A stretch of 64,000 nucleotides of DNA from Nitrospirales bacterium. Lineage in GTDB: Bacteria; Nitrospirota; Nitrospiria; Nitrospirales; UBA8639. The stretch spans positions 1-64,000 of the forward strand of contig JALDRK010000001.1 of assembly GCA_031315915.1 (NCBI GenBank). The letters run 5' to 3'. A program made the position numbers and the translations under genes. Positions 26,968 through 37,331 of this stretch are shown here, piece after piece. A model generated the notes under the pieces. That model worked only from the letters and a program-made list of their open reading frames with translations. It was not told the DNA's origin and did not search any database. Within the stretch, counting starts at the first letter, position 1; the number at the start of each line of letters is the position of its first letter.

Positions 26968-27312
26968 TTACAATAACTGCTTGCTTTTGGGTTTATGTGG
27001 TTGGCAGGTATCGCATTGACACATGGCTCGTAAAGCCGTGAAAGCGTAAATTCCCGTATCGTGCCCATCACTCCATTTAAATCGAAAAGCATACCGACCG
27101 ACCGGCTCAATATCCTCAAGCAAAATTAATAGCGGAACTGAATCGGGTTTGATGCGCCGCTCCCCCGTCCATTCGTCAACGCAGCCGGCACAGGGACAAT
27201 TCTGACGTAAATAACGGACCGGATAGACCCCACGATGACCATCATTCCAGACGATACTCAAGACCCCTTTATCGAGCCATTCCATATCTTGCGGTTCAAG
27301 CGGTTTTTCCAT
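26968..27312 (-). CDS. DUF971-domain protein
   Basis: 114 residues: VLSIVWNDGHRGVYPVRYLRQ at the start, CPCAGCVDEWTG in the middle and FRFKWSDGHDTGIYAFTALRA near the end, the DUF971 (GBBH-like N-terminal) fold. Cys residues in CPCAGC and CQCDTC could bind metal; in eukaryotic relatives this fold sits before an oxygenase, and stand-alone bacterial versions have been linked to Fe-S work (inference). It is the last gene of the long minus-strand operon, 17 bp after recO. Confidence 0.85.
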   Translation of the reverse strand: MEKPLEPQDMEWLDKGVLSIVWNDGHRGVYPVRYLRQNCPCAGCVDEWTGERRIKPDSVPLLILLEDIEPVGRYAFRFKWSDGHDTGIYAFTALRAMCQCDTCQPHKPKSKQLL

Positions 27313-27329
27313 TCGCGTTCCCTCTATTT

Positions 27330-28079
27330 TTATGAAGATGCCCAGATTTCAAACTCGGGAAGGCCCTTTCCCGCAACAGCCTCGAAATAGGATTCAACCG
27401 CCTCCGTCACTTCAATACGCACCCTCCCCGCTGCTCTCAAGCGGGGCAAACAGGAAAGCGGGAGGCGTCTGGCTTGTTCCATGAATGCGGCACTCCCTTT
27501 CGAGAGTAGAATAATTCGTCCAATGCCATTTCGTCCGCACCCCGTACAGACAATCCCTCCCAAACGCGGGGAAAACCACAACGGATCTTCACCAATCGGC
27601 TTTCCACATTCCGTACATTGTTCAATTTGAGGTTTAAACCCTGTATGACCCAGGACATGAATTTGAAACAGTAGAGCCGTCAAGGGCAGGTCGGCATCCG
27701 GCCCCAACATTTCCAAACTTTGGACCAGCGTCCAATACACCTGGTGATTGGGATCTCGATCCGCCGTAATGAACTCCACAATTCTCACCATCCGGGCCGC
27801 GGCCGTCATCACTCGTAGATCTTCCCTGATGGCTTTACAACTGGACACCAAATCAATTTGACTGATCGTCCCCAACGAATCGGGCGTTTTTTGAAATAAG
27901 GTGAGCTCCACTACCCCGAAAGGCTCAAGGACTCCACTGTAACGGGATTTCAGACGACGAGCTCCTCGCGCGACGCCGCGAATTTTTCCAAATTGCAAGG
28001 AAAAAAATGTGACGATTCGATCAGCGTCCCCCCATCGATGACTTCGTAAAATAACCGCCTGGGTTTTCAGTAAGGACAT
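27330..28079 (-). CDS. recO: DNA repair protein RecO
   Basis: 249 residues. The N-terminal OB fold begins LKTQAVILRSHRWGDADRIVTFFS, with KIRGVARGARRLKSRYSGVLEPF (canonical RecO). The C-terminal helical domain contains a four-Cys zinc site (QCTECGKP ... VCTGCGRN). RecO loads RecA onto SSB-coated single-stranded DNA with RecR in gap repair. Directly after era (33-bp gap), as in many bacteria. Confidence 0.95.
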   Translation of the reverse strand: MSLLKTQAVILRSHRWGDADRIVTFFSLQFGKIRGVARGARRLKSRYSGVLEPFGVVELTLFQKTPDSLGTISQIDLVSSCKAIREDLRVMTAAARMVRIVEFITADRDPNHQVYWTLVQSLEMLGPDADLPLTALLFQIHVLGHTGFKPQIEQCTECGKPIGEDPLWFSPRLGGIVCTGCGRNGIGRIILLSKGSAAFMEQARRLPLSCLPRLRAAGRVRIEVTEAVESYFEAVAGKGLPEFEIWASS

Positions 28080-28112
28080 ACGTTAGCCGTCCCTCACACT
28101 TCTGGAAAAAGC

Positions 28113-29030
28113 CTACGACCCAAGTGAAGCTCCCTCCGTCCCATACCCCATGTCCATTAGGAGTTGAGGGTTGTCCCGCCAACCTTTCTGTACCTTCACC
28201 CAAACGTTCAAAAAAATTTTCATGTGAAAGAGTCGCTCCATTTCTTCACGTGCTCCCTGTCCAATTTCCTTTAACCGAAGCCCGCCTTTTCCAATAATGA
28301 TGCCCTTTTGACTGGATTTCTCTACCCAAATCACCGCATGAATCTCCGTGAGCGCAGGAGTTTCCAGAAACTGCTCAATGGAAACTCCGATCGCATAGGG
28401 TAATTCGGCACGAGTTCTCTGAAGAACCTGCTCGCGAATAATTTCTCCTGCCATCGATTTCATCGATTGATTGGTGAACACATCCTGATCGACTCCTTGA
28501 CCGGTTCCTTCAGGCAGGCACCCGAAAGTCAATTGGATGATATGAGGAAGCTGCAAACCGGTTTTGGCTGACAGAGGGACAATGGCTGTCCAGGAAAACC
28601 AGCTCTGATATTCCTGAATCAGCGGAAGCAACCGCGGCTTCGCCACGGCATCGGCTTTATTCAGGAGCAAGAACACCCCGAGATACGTTTTTTCTTTCTG
28701 TGCCCTGGACACCTCCTGAACCACAAAACGGTCACCAGCCCCAGGAGAGACCTGACTATCCACCACCACATACACGACTTCAGCCTGACTCAGGGTCCCT
28801 ATGGCCGCATGCACCATTTGGGCATTCATTCGATGATGAGGGACATGCAACCCCGGAGTGTCCAAAATCATCAACTGACCCTCCGGGTAGTGTGCCACAC
28901 CCAGTATGGCTGAGCGCGTGGTTTGCGGTTTATTAGAAACGATCGCGACTTTTTCTCCAACCATGGCGTTGAGAAGGGTGGATTTCCCCACATTCGGACG
29001 ACCCACAATCACCAGTTTTCCGATTTTCAT
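28113..29030 (-). CDS. era: GTPase Era
   Basis: The start MKIGKL at 29030 is preferred over MLSMK at 29039. G1 GRPNVGKS, G2 threonines in PQTTRS, G3 DTPG, G4 NKAD and G5 SAK are all present. The C-terminal KH domain follows (IIIGKGGLRLKEIGQGAREEM). It binds the 3' end of 16S rRNA and checks 30S maturation. It is in an operon between ftsB-like and recO genes. Confidence 0.96.
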   Translation of the reverse strand: MKIGKLVIVGRPNVGKSTLLNAMVGEKVAIVSNKPQTTRSAILGVAHYPEGQLMILDTPGLHVPHHRMNAQMVHAAIGTLSQAEVVYVVVDSQVSPGAGDRFVVQEVSRAQKEKTYLGVFLLLNKADAVAKPRLLPLIQEYQSWFSWTAIVPLSAKTGLQLPHIIQLTFGCLPEGTGQGVDQDVFTNQSMKSMAGEIIREQVLQRTRAELPYAIGVSIEQFLETPALTEIHAVIWVEKSSQKGIIIGKGGLRLKEIGQGAREEMERLFHMKIFLNVWVKVQKGWRDNPQLLMDMGYGTEGASLGS

Positions 29031-29113
29031 AGACAGCACCCAACTTGGACGATCATCACCCCTGAAACCAATTCTGTCGCTGTCCGAGAAAAGGTAAAGG
29101 AAAGAAGCCTAGC

Positions 29114-29475
29114 TCAAGGCCGAGCCGTAACCGAGGAAGGAGCAGGTTCGACAAATTGGTACACGGTTTCTCCCGATCGAACCATGCCGAGCCGGCTTCT
29201 CGCCAACTCTTCCAGTCGATAGGTATCACGCTGAATACGCACAATATCGGCTTGGACCGAGGCATTTAAATTTTCCAACTGCTTGATCTGATCTTTTAGT
29301 TGTTGCCGGGTATCACGCATCTGGAAATACAAGGGCAACCCCTTTTCACCAAAGAACATGGTGCCGGCGAGAATACTGAGAATAAGAAACAACCCCATGA
29401 GGGGAAGGCGATCCACGATTTCACCCCAAAATCCCCTGGAGCCACGTTTTTTGCGATTATTGGGTCGTGAAGGCA

Positions 29476-29476
<1 letters not shown>
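29114..29476 (-). CDS. FtsB/DivIC-family septum formation initiator
   Basis: 120 residues: basic cytoplasmic N-terminus (RPNNRKKRGSRG), one span (LPLMGLFLILSILAGTMFF, about 25-43), then a coiled coil (QQLKDQIKQLENLNASVQADIVRIQRDTYRLEELAR, kept short here: LKDQIKQLENLN) and the typical ELARSRLGMVRSGETVYQF end. It acts in the divisome with FtsL and FtsQ. Its ATG overlaps the enolase stop (TAATG), so translation is coupled. Confidence 0.88.
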
Positions 29477-30780
<1,304 letters not shown>

Positions 30781-30841
30781 TCAATCATGATTGTGCTCGC
30801 CTATTTCATTCTAATGGTTGTACCGTGGAGTACCGCTTAGA

Positions 30842-32272
30842 TCAAGCTGACAACTTACTTTTTAACAGAGCGTTGACTTTTCCGGGATTGGCTTTCCCCC
30901 CGGAAGCCTTCATGACCTGTCCGACCAGATACCCCAGAACGGTTTCTTTCCCGCCTCGGTACTGTTCAACCTGAGCCGGATGTTTGGCCAACACGGTCTC
31001 CACGATGTCCCCCAACTGGGCGTCATCAGAAAGTTGGACCAACCCTTTCCTCTTGACCAATTGTGCTGGTTCTTCTCCGGAAGCATAGAGCTCAGGAAAC
31101 AGATCCCGGGCCACCTTCAAACTTACCGTCCCATCCTCAACCAACCGCAACAGTTCGACTAACCGTTCCGGACTGATCGGCGAGGCATCGGCCCCAAGTC
31201 CTTGTTGATTGAGTTCGCGGAGCAGTTCACCCATGACCCAATTACTGACCGTTTTGGGTTGAGGGAATGCTTGCACACAAGCCTCAAAGTAGTCGGCCAA
31301 TTCCTTGGATTCGGTCAAAATTTTCGCATCATACTCCGGCAAGCCAAATTCGCGGACGAATCGATCCAGTTTGGCTCCTGGCAACTCAGGTATCGTGCCG
31401 GACAAGTCCTTGATCCAAGCGTCATCTAACTGAACAGGCAACAAATCAGGGTCAGGAAAATATCGATAGTCGTGGGCCTCCTCTTTGCTGCGCATCACGG
31501 CCGTTTGTCCCTTGTGCACATCCCACAACCGGGTTTCCTGACGGAGTGTCCCTCCTTCTTCCACAATTTCCTGCTGTCGACGGATTTCGAACTCTACCGC
31601 TTCCCTCGCATACCGAAAGGAATTGATGTTTTTGAGTTCGACCTTCGTGCCGAGACGAGTTTCCCCAATCGGCCGGATCGAGACATTGGGTTCGCAACGA
31701 AAGCTGCCTTGTTCCATGTTCCCGTCGCACACACCAAGATAGACCAATAACTCCCGAAGGGCTTTCAAATACGCATCGACTTCATCCGAGGAATGCAAAT
31801 CGGGCTCAGTCACGATTTCCAACAAGGGTGTCCCCGCCCGGTTCAGGTCCACTCCGCTCCCATCCTTTTGATCTTCATGAAGATTTTTTCCGGCGTCCTC
31901 TTCGAGATGGGCCCGACGGATTCGAACACGCTTGGCCGAGCCATTCACGGAAACATCCAGCCATCCCAATCCGCAGATCGGCAAATCATATTGAGAGATT
32001 TGATAGCCTTTGGGCAGATCGGGATAGAAATAGTTTTTGCGGGAAAACTGATTGGAAGGGGCCAACTCACATTGAAGCGCTAAACCTGCGCGAATGGCCA
32101 ACTCCACTGCTCGTTGATTCAACACAGGCAAGCTTCCAGGCAAACCCAAGCACGTCGGACACACCTGGGTGTTCGCGGGAAGCCCGAAGGAGGTGGAACA
32201 GGCGCAGAACAACTTTGTCTGAGTTTGGAGTTGAGCATGCACCTCAACCCCAATGACAGCTTCATAAGTCAT
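30842..32272 (-). CDS. gatB: Asp-tRNA(Asn)/Glu-tRNA(Gln) amidotransferase subunit B
   Basis: 476 residues: YEAVIGVEVHAQLQTQTKLFC at the N-terminus with Zn-type Cys pair (VCPTCLGLPG), RIRRAHLEEDAG, NRAGTPLLEIVTEPD and the C-terminal YqeY tail. It binds and phosphorylates misacylated tRNA for transamidation, so this organism makes Gln-tRNA and/or Asn-tRNA indirectly. It is separated from gatA by the YtxH and DUF948 genes. Confidence 0.97.
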   Translation of the reverse strand: MTYEAVIGVEVHAQLQTQTKLFCACSTSFGLPANTQVCPTCLGLPGSLPVLNQRAVELAIRAGLALQCELAPSNQFSRKNYFYPDLPKGYQISQYDLPICGLGWLDVSVNGSAKRVRIRRAHLEEDAGKNLHEDQKDGSGVDLNRAGTPLLEIVTEPDLHSSDEVDAYLKALRELLVYLGVCDGNMEQGSFRCEPNVSIRPIGETRLGTKVELKNINSFRYAREAVEFEIRRQQEIVEEGGTLRQETRLWDVHKGQTAVMRSKEEAHDYRYFPDPDLLPVQLDDAWIKDLSGTIPELPGAKLDRFVREFGLPEYDAKILTESKELADYFEACVQAFPQPKTVSNWVMGELLRELNQQGLGADASPISPERLVELLRLVEDGTVSLKVARDLFPELYASGEEPAQLVKRKGLVQLSDDAQLGDIVETVLAKHPAQVEQYRGGKETVLGYLVGQVMKASGGKANPGKVNALLKSKLSA

Positions 32273-32315
32273 ATGACAATTTCTCGCGCGAGGCTCAAAC
32301 GGATTTCGAACCGGC

Positions 32316-32630
32316 TCAGTCCAATGAATTCATTTCGCGCTCTCGCCGCATGGCGTCGCGCCCGGCATCGATGGCTTCCCGGACCGCACAGGAGATCTCA
32401 TCCACCAGCTCACGACCCCGCCCCACCACTTCTTCCACTGCATCGGTAGTCCGATCTTTTAAATCCCGTAAATCCTCCCCGGTTCGCCTGGCATAACCCA
32501 GTATCCGATCACGGGACTCACGTCCCGGTTGAGGAGCCAGCACAATAGCCGTCACAGCCCCTAATAACGCTCCGCTTAAAAATGCCAATGCCACCGAACC
32601 GGCCGATGGACCTGAGTGATTAGTCGCCAT
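32316..32630 (-). CDS. YtxH-domain small membrane protein
   Basis: 104 residues. An N-terminal glycine/alanine-rich span (VALAFLSGALLGAVTAIVLAPQPG, the YtxH hallmark) is followed by an amphipathic charged helix (RDLKDRTTDAVEEVVGRGREL). It overlaps the DUF948 stop by 11 bp and is in the gat operon; such pairs are common and linked to envelope stress in some bacteria. Exact role unknown. Confidence 0.8.
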   Translation of the reverse strand: MATNHSGPSAGSVALAFLSGALLGAVTAIVLAPQPGRESRDRILGYARRTGEDLRDLKDRTTDAVEEVVGRGRELVDEISCAVREAIDAGRDAMRREREMNSLD

Positions 32631-33027
32631 GGTATCGCCCTCCTTCTTGTTCTTTTTGGACTCGACGTTTCATCACGGAAGAAGCCGCTTTGACCCCGGC
32701 CATTAAACTGGTCACCCCCGTGAGAATTGTCCCGCCTTTTCCCCTCATCGCATGATGCACATGATTCACGGTTTGCCCGACATCTCCCACCGCATTCAGA
32801 AACACGGTCGCCCGGTCGACGCCCAACCGAGCCTGCTCAGTCATAACCCGGATATTTTCATTGGTGCCCTTGACTTCCTTAATGAGCCCGGGAAGTTCAT
32901 GATTCAATCGAATCAACAGACGTTCCGATTGTCCAACCGTCCGTTTGAGTTGAAGAATGGTTGGCACTAAATAGAACACAAGTACAACAAACGCGACTGC
33001 AACAATAATTGCGGCAAGATCCACCAT
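32620..33027 (-). CDS. DUF948-domain membrane protein
   Basis: 135 residues. An N-terminal span (LAAIIVAVAFVVLVFYLVPTI) leads into a long helix (LKRTVGQSERLLIRLNHELPGL), the DUF948 pattern, ending in a basic tail. It lies between gatA (15-bp gap) and the YtxH gene, which it overlaps. The pair is probably an envelope-associated complex; function unknown. Confidence 0.8.
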   Translation of the reverse strand: MVDLAAIIVAVAFVVLVFYLVPTILQLKRTVGQSERLLIRLNHELPGLIKEVKGTNENIRVMTEQARLGVDRATVFLNAVGDVGQTVNHVHHAMRGKGGTILTGVTSLMAGVKAASSVMKRRVQKEQEGGRYHGD

Positions 33028-33041
33028 GATCCCTTATCCTT

Positions 33042-34514
33042 TCATGACCGGATAACCGGCCGCTTCGTATGCCATGTCGTAGCTTGTTCGTAAGCATGGG
33101 CTACTCGAAGAACAATCAACTCGTCGAAGGGGCGACCCATGATTTGCACTCCTATCGGCAATCCCATTGTACTAAACCCGCAAGGAATGGAGATAGCCGG
33201 AATACCGGCCAGGCTGGAAGGAATGGTATACACATCGGATAAATACATCTGCAATGGATCTTCCAATCGCTCGCCAAGTGGAAAGGCCGGAGTGGGCATC
33301 ACCGGGCTGACCAACACATCCACGTTCTGAAAGGCATCCGAAAAATCTTGCTGAATCAGTGTCCGCACGGCCTGAGCTTTGGCATAATACGCCTCATAAT
33401 ACCCGGCGCTGAGGGCATAGGTCCCCAACATGATCCGTCTCTTCACTTCAGGCCCAAAGCCCTGCGAGCGGGTTTGCCGGTACATCTCGGCCAATTCCTT
33501 ACTTTCTTTGGCCCGAAGCCCGAACTTCACGCCATCGTATCGAGCAAGGTTGGAGCTGGCTTCCGCCGTCGCAATCAAATAATACGTCGCAATGGCCTTT
33601 TCGGTAAAAGGCAAGGAAATCTCTTTGATGGTTCCGCCCAAATCCTGCAACGTGCGGATGGCCTCTTGAACCTTCCCGTTCACTTCCGAGTCCAACCCTT
33701 CCGCAAAATATTCCTGAGGCACCCCGATCACCAGTTTTTTCACATCTCTCTTCTTGAGTGCTTTGGTGAAATCAGGGACATCCTGACGAGAAGACGTCGA
33801 ATCCAGGAGATCATGCCCGGCGATAACATTCAGGAGCATCGCGGCATCGGTCACCGTTTTCGTAATGGGCCCAATCTGATCCAATGAAGAAGCAAACGCG
33901 ACCAGCCCATACCGTGAAACCCGGCCATAGGTCGGCTTGAGGCCGACCACACCGCAACAAGCCGCCGGTTGTCGAATCGATCCTCCGGTATCGGAACCTA
34001 AAGCCGCTACACATTCATCAGCCGCCACAGCGGCCGCAGACCCACCACTAGACCCCCCAGGAATATATTTTTGGTTCCATGGGTTTCGGGACGGCCCATA
34101 AGCCGAATGTTCGGTCGAAGACCCCATCGCAAATTCATCTAAATTTGTCTTTCCGAGAATTAAGGGTTGGTGGGTATTGAGCCGTGCCATAACCGTGGCA
34201 TCATAGGGTGGCACGAACTCATCCAAGATCCTGGACGAACAGGTAGTCCGCAACCCTTTGGTGCAAATGTTATCCTTGATGGCCAACGGCATAGCCATCA
34301 AGGGTTGCGTCTTTCTCCATCCTCGAAGGGATTGATCAATGGCGCCGGCTTGCGTAAGAAGGGATTCCTTGTCTCTCAGCGTAACATAGGCCTTGATCTT
34401 CGGCTCCACTTGGGTGAGTCGAAGCAGATAGGACCTGACGATTTCCACCGCACTGATTTCTCCGCGGATAAATTTTCCCTGAAGGTCTTTGAGCGTGAGT
34501 TTAAAAAGAGACAT
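33042..34514 (-). CDS. gatA: Asp-tRNA(Asn)/Glu-tRNA(Gln) amidotransferase subunit A
   Basis: 490 residues of the amidase signature family. The catalytic triad is visible: Lys in MAIKDNICTKG, the cis-Ser in GGSSGGSAAAV and the nucleophile Ser in GSDTGGSIRQPA. It hydrolyses glutamine to supply ammonia to GatB. 67 bp upstream lies panD; gatC is beyond that. Confidence 0.97.
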   Translation of the reverse strand: MSLFKLTLKDLQGKFIRGEISAVEIVRSYLLRLTQVEPKIKAYVTLRDKESLLTQAGAIDQSLRGWRKTQPLMAMPLAIKDNICTKGLRTTCSSRILDEFVPPYDATVMARLNTHQPLILGKTNLDEFAMGSSTEHSAYGPSRNPWNQKYIPGGSSGGSAAAVAADECVAALGSDTGGSIRQPAACCGVVGLKPTYGRVSRYGLVAFASSLDQIGPITKTVTDAAMLLNVIAGHDLLDSTSSRQDVPDFTKALKKRDVKKLVIGVPQEYFAEGLDSEVNGKVQEAIRTLQDLGGTIKEISLPFTEKAIATYYLIATAEASSNLARYDGVKFGLRAKESKELAEMYRQTRSQGFGPEVKRRIMLGTYALSAGYYEAYYAKAQAVRTLIQQDFSDAFQNVDVLVSPVMPTPAFPLGERLEDPLQMYLSDVYTIPSSLAGIPAISIPCGFSTMGLPIGVQIMGRPFDELIVLRVAHAYEQATTWHTKRPVIRS

Positions 34515-34581
34515 TCAGAAACCGAAGGGTAGCCCTGCATGTTCTCGGCAGGTCCAGAAGACAACCACAAGAATTGTTCAC

Positions 34582-34944
34582 TTAGGATGGGGAAGTCGTT
34601 TTAATACGATTCTGCCCGTCGACTTGAATGATTTTGGGAGAATGACGCTTCGCTTCATCCTCATTAAAAAATTCGTAACAAAAGATAATGACCTTATCTC
34701 CCACCACACCTTTGCGGGCAGTGGGACCGTTGAGAATCACCTCGCCTTTTCCTCGCACTCCCGCCAAGGCATACGTCGAAAACCGTTCGCCGTTATTAAT
34801 GTTCGACACAATCACCATTTCATAGGGTAAAATGCCTGCCCGATCCATGAGGTCCTCATCAATCGTGAGGCTTCCTTCATATTCAAGATTGGAATCGGTG
34901 ACGGTGGCTCGATGAATTTTTGAACGCAAAAGTTGCCGATACAT
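34582..34944 (-). CDS. panD: Aspartate 1-decarboxylase
   Basis: 120 residues, start MYRQLLRSKIHRA. The self-cleavage site is Gly24-Ser25 in EYEGSLTID; cleavage makes the pyruvoyl cofactor. It forms beta-alanine for pantothenate and coenzyme A. It lies between gatC and gatA, an unusual interleaving of vitamin and translation genes. The last CoA-route gene coaD also occurs in this window (36843). Confidence 0.96.
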   Translation of the reverse strand: MYRQLLRSKIHRATVTDSNLEYEGSLTIDEDLMDRAGILPYEMVIVSNINNGERFSTYALAGVRGKGEVILNGPTARKGVVGDKVIIFCYEFFNEDEAKRHSPKIIQVDGQNRIKTTSPS

Positions 34945-34953
34945 GCCTTCTTC

Positions 34954-35247
34954 CTACTTTCCTAAAATTTTAGGTACCACGAACAATCCTTGGTTCGATT
35001 CCGGTGCATTGGCCAAGGCCTGCTCCACCGTCAACCCAGGAACGACAACGTCTTCCCGCCATTCGGACTGGATCTCCGCCACCGAAGAAGTCAGCGAGAC
35101 ACCCTCGGTCGAAACCGTTTGCAATTGATCCACATAATCCAAAATTTGACTTAACTGTCCACCAAAAAGCGACTTTTCAGCCTCGGTCAGATCCAGTCGG
35201 GCCAAGTCGGCCACTTTCTCCACTTCGGACTTTGAAATATGTCCCAT
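34954..35247 (-). CDS. gatC: Asp-tRNA(Asn)/Glu-tRNA(Gln) amidotransferase subunit C
   Basis: 97 residues: ISKSEVEKVADLARLDLTEAE and LSQILDYVDQLQTVSTEGV are the family landmarks. It stabilises GatA-GatB. First gene of the long minus-strand operon; panD follows after 9 bp. Confidence 0.95.
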   Translation of the reverse strand: MGHISKSEVEKVADLARLDLTEAEKSLFGGQLSQILDYVDQLQTVSTEGVSLTSSVAEIQSEWREDVVVPGLTVEQALANAPESNQGLFVVPKILGK

Positions 35248-35423
35248 GCTGGCCCTTTAAGCACTCGAGGGAATCAGTAACGAATATCGAGAAGACAAAT
35301 CCTTTGTAATCATACAGTTCTACCATGAAAATCGTATGAAAAGCTACTTGGCGGAGAATGTCCGCAGGCAACAAGCAAGTCGGCAAGTCTCAGAAAAGAG
35401 GAACCGACAACCACAATTATTTT

Positions 35424-36161
35424 TTAGGGCAGACCGTTCATCCAACCTTCGTCGGCAAAACTGACATATCGGCCGTCACCGATCACAATATGGTCCAGCA
35501 CGCGAATGCCAAGGATCTCCCCTGCGTCAATCAATCGGCGGGTCAAGGCATGATCCTCTTCGCTTGGCTGCGGATCTCCACTCGGATGATTATGAACAAA
35601 TAGCACCGCTGCAGCCGATTCCCGGACTGCCAGATTGAACACTTCCCGTGGATGAACAATACTCACCGTCAGACTTCCCTCGGAAACCGTCACATCTCGA
35701 ATCAGACGATGTTTGGCATCTAAGAGTACGGCTTTAAAGAGTTCATGACGGACATCCCGAAGTATTGGATAATAATGCTGGAAAATGTCCTGACTGCCAC
35801 GGACATGAAGCCCGGCGGTCAGTGGAGTGGCCAAGGCGCGTTTTCCTAACTCAAGCGCGGCTAAAATCTGAGCGGCCTTGGCCGGACCAATCCCGGGAAC
35901 GGCACACAATTCTTCACGGCTTCGATTGGCCAACCCCCGCAATCCATCCAGCCGGGTAAGAACCTCCATCGCCACCTCCACAGCAGAGGCTCTTCGTTTT
36001 CCCATACGTAGCAGAATGGCCAGTAATTGCGCGTCGGAAAGGCCGTGTGGTCCTTTCTGAAGAAGAAGTTCTCTGGGCCGTTCGTGTAAAGGCCAAGACT
36101 GAATCCCGGATTTTTGAGGGAAAGGATGCATGGCGTGTTGTAATCTTTCTTCGACATTCAC
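35424..36161 (-). CDS. radC: RadC-family JAB/MPN protein
   Basis: 245 residues. A helix-hairpin-helix region (ELCAVPGIGPAKAAQILAALE) is followed by an MPN+ metalloenzyme domain with HNHPSGDPQPS (H190, H192, D196), a full metal-binding set. Historically called a repair protein; the true biochemical role is unsettled. The start could also be the ATG at 36131. Divergent from rsmD. Confidence 0.92.
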   Translation of the reverse strand: MNVEERLQHAMHPFPQKSGIQSWPLHERPRELLLQKGPHGLSDAQLLAILLRMGKRRASAVEVAMEVLTRLDGLRGLANRSREELCAVPGIGPAKAAQILAALELGKRALATPLTAGLHVRGSQDIFQHYYPILRDVRHELFKAVLLDAKHRLIRDVTVSEGSLTVSIVHPREVFNLAVRESAAAVLFVHNHPSGDPQPSEEDHALTRRLIDAGEILGIRVLDHIVIGDGRYVSFADEGWMNGLP

Positions 36162-36248
36162 TATACGCAGATAATTTTTGAAGCGTCAAAGCTCGCAATC
36201 CTGTAAAATTGTTGCCGTTTCAGGCCGTGTGATAAGGTAGGTGCTGCC

Positions 36249-36827
36249 ATGAAGCCCTCGTCGATACGGATTGTCGGTGGAGCATTAAAGGGACGAACCA
36301 TTTCGATCTTTCCGGAACAATCGGTCCGTCCGACTTCGCAACGAGCGCGGGAGGCAATATTGGGAATCCTGGATGGGCGGATAAACCGGGCTACGGTTGC
36401 CGATTTCTTTTCAGGAACCGGGGCCATGGGCATTGAAGCCTTAAGCCGAGGAGCCGCGCGGGTGGCCTTTGTGGATCACCAAAAAGAACTACAATTAGCG
36501 CTTTACCAAACGCTTTCCAGGCTCACCTTACTTCCCCAATCCCTGGTGATCACCGCCGATATTCATCTCGCCATCCAGAATCAAAATTTGCTAGGATGGC
36601 GACCTTTTGACGTGCTGTTCCTTGATCCGCCTTACCAATTCCCTAAAATGGATCAGATTCTTACGTTACTTGAAGGTGCTCAGCTCATGACTAAACATGG
36701 TCTCATTATCTATGAGCATTTCCATAAGACCATTTCCCCGGCTGCCGTAGGAACCTGGTCACGAGTCCGGAAAGCTCGATATGGCGATACGGCCTTCACA
36801 TTTTATGAAACCTCAACAGGTTCATGA
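36249..36827 (+). CDS. rsmD: 16S rRNA (guanine-966-N2)-methyltransferase
   Basis: 192 residues: RIVGGALKGRTI at the N-terminus, RPTSQRAREAIL, SAM-binding VADFFSGTGAMGIEALSRGA, and catalytic DPPY in VLFLDPPYQFP. It methylates G966 of 16S rRNA. coaD follows after 15 bp, a common pairing. Confidence 0.95.
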   Translation: MKPSSIRIVGGALKGRTISIFPEQSVRPTSQRAREAILGILDGRINRATVADFFSGTGAMGIEALSRGAARVAFVDHQKELQLALYQTLSRLTLLPQSLVITADIHLAIQNQNLLGWRPFDVLFLDPPYQFPKMDQILTLLEGAQLMTKHGLIIYEHFHKTISPAAVGTWSRVRKARYGDTAFTFYETSTGS

Positions 36828-36842
36828 TCTGAGAAATTCCGC

Positions 36843-37331
36843 ATGCTAACCGGCATCTACCCAGGGACCTTCGACCCCATTACCCGCGGACATACGGATG
36901 TCATTGCCCGTAGTATCCGATTGGTGGATCGCATCATCGTGGCCGTCGCACTAAATCCCGGGAAAGAGCCGCTCTTCGATTTGGCAGACCGGGTGGAATT
37001 GGCCAAGATTGCGACCCAAGACCTTGCCGGCGTGGAGGTGGAACCTTTTGAAGGCCTTTTGGTCGAATATGTCAAAAACCGTGGCGCACAAGCGATTATT
37101 CGTGGACTGCGTGCGGTTTCGGACTTTGAACATGAATTTCAAATGGCTCTGCTTAATCGAAAACTGGACTCCAATCTTGAGACGTTATTTCTGATGGCAA
37201 GCGAAGAATATTCTTACTTGACTTCGAGTATGGTGAAAGAAGTAGCTTCCCTGGGAGGGCCTCTTCATGATTTTCTTCACCCGGAAGTGGCCCAGCGTCT
37301 CACAGCCCGGCTCCATGCCTTTCGCCCATGA
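36843..37331 (+). CDS. coaD: Phosphopantetheine adenylyltransferase
   Basis: 162 residues: YPGTFDPITRGHTDVI (T/HxGH nucleotidyl transfer motif), IIRGLRAVSDFEHEFQM and EEYSYLTSSMVKEVASLGG. It makes dephospho-CoA from phosphopantetheine and ATP. Its stop overlaps the next ATG (ATGA), so it is coupled to the aminotransferase. Confidence 0.97.
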   Translation: MLTGIYPGTFDPITRGHTDVIARSIRLVDRIIVAVALNPGKEPLFDLADRVELAKIATQDLAGVEVEPFEGLLVEYVKNRGAQAIIRGLRAVSDFEHEFQMALLNRKLDSNLETLFLMASEEYSYLTSSMVKEVASLGGPLHDFLHPEVAQRLTARLHAFRP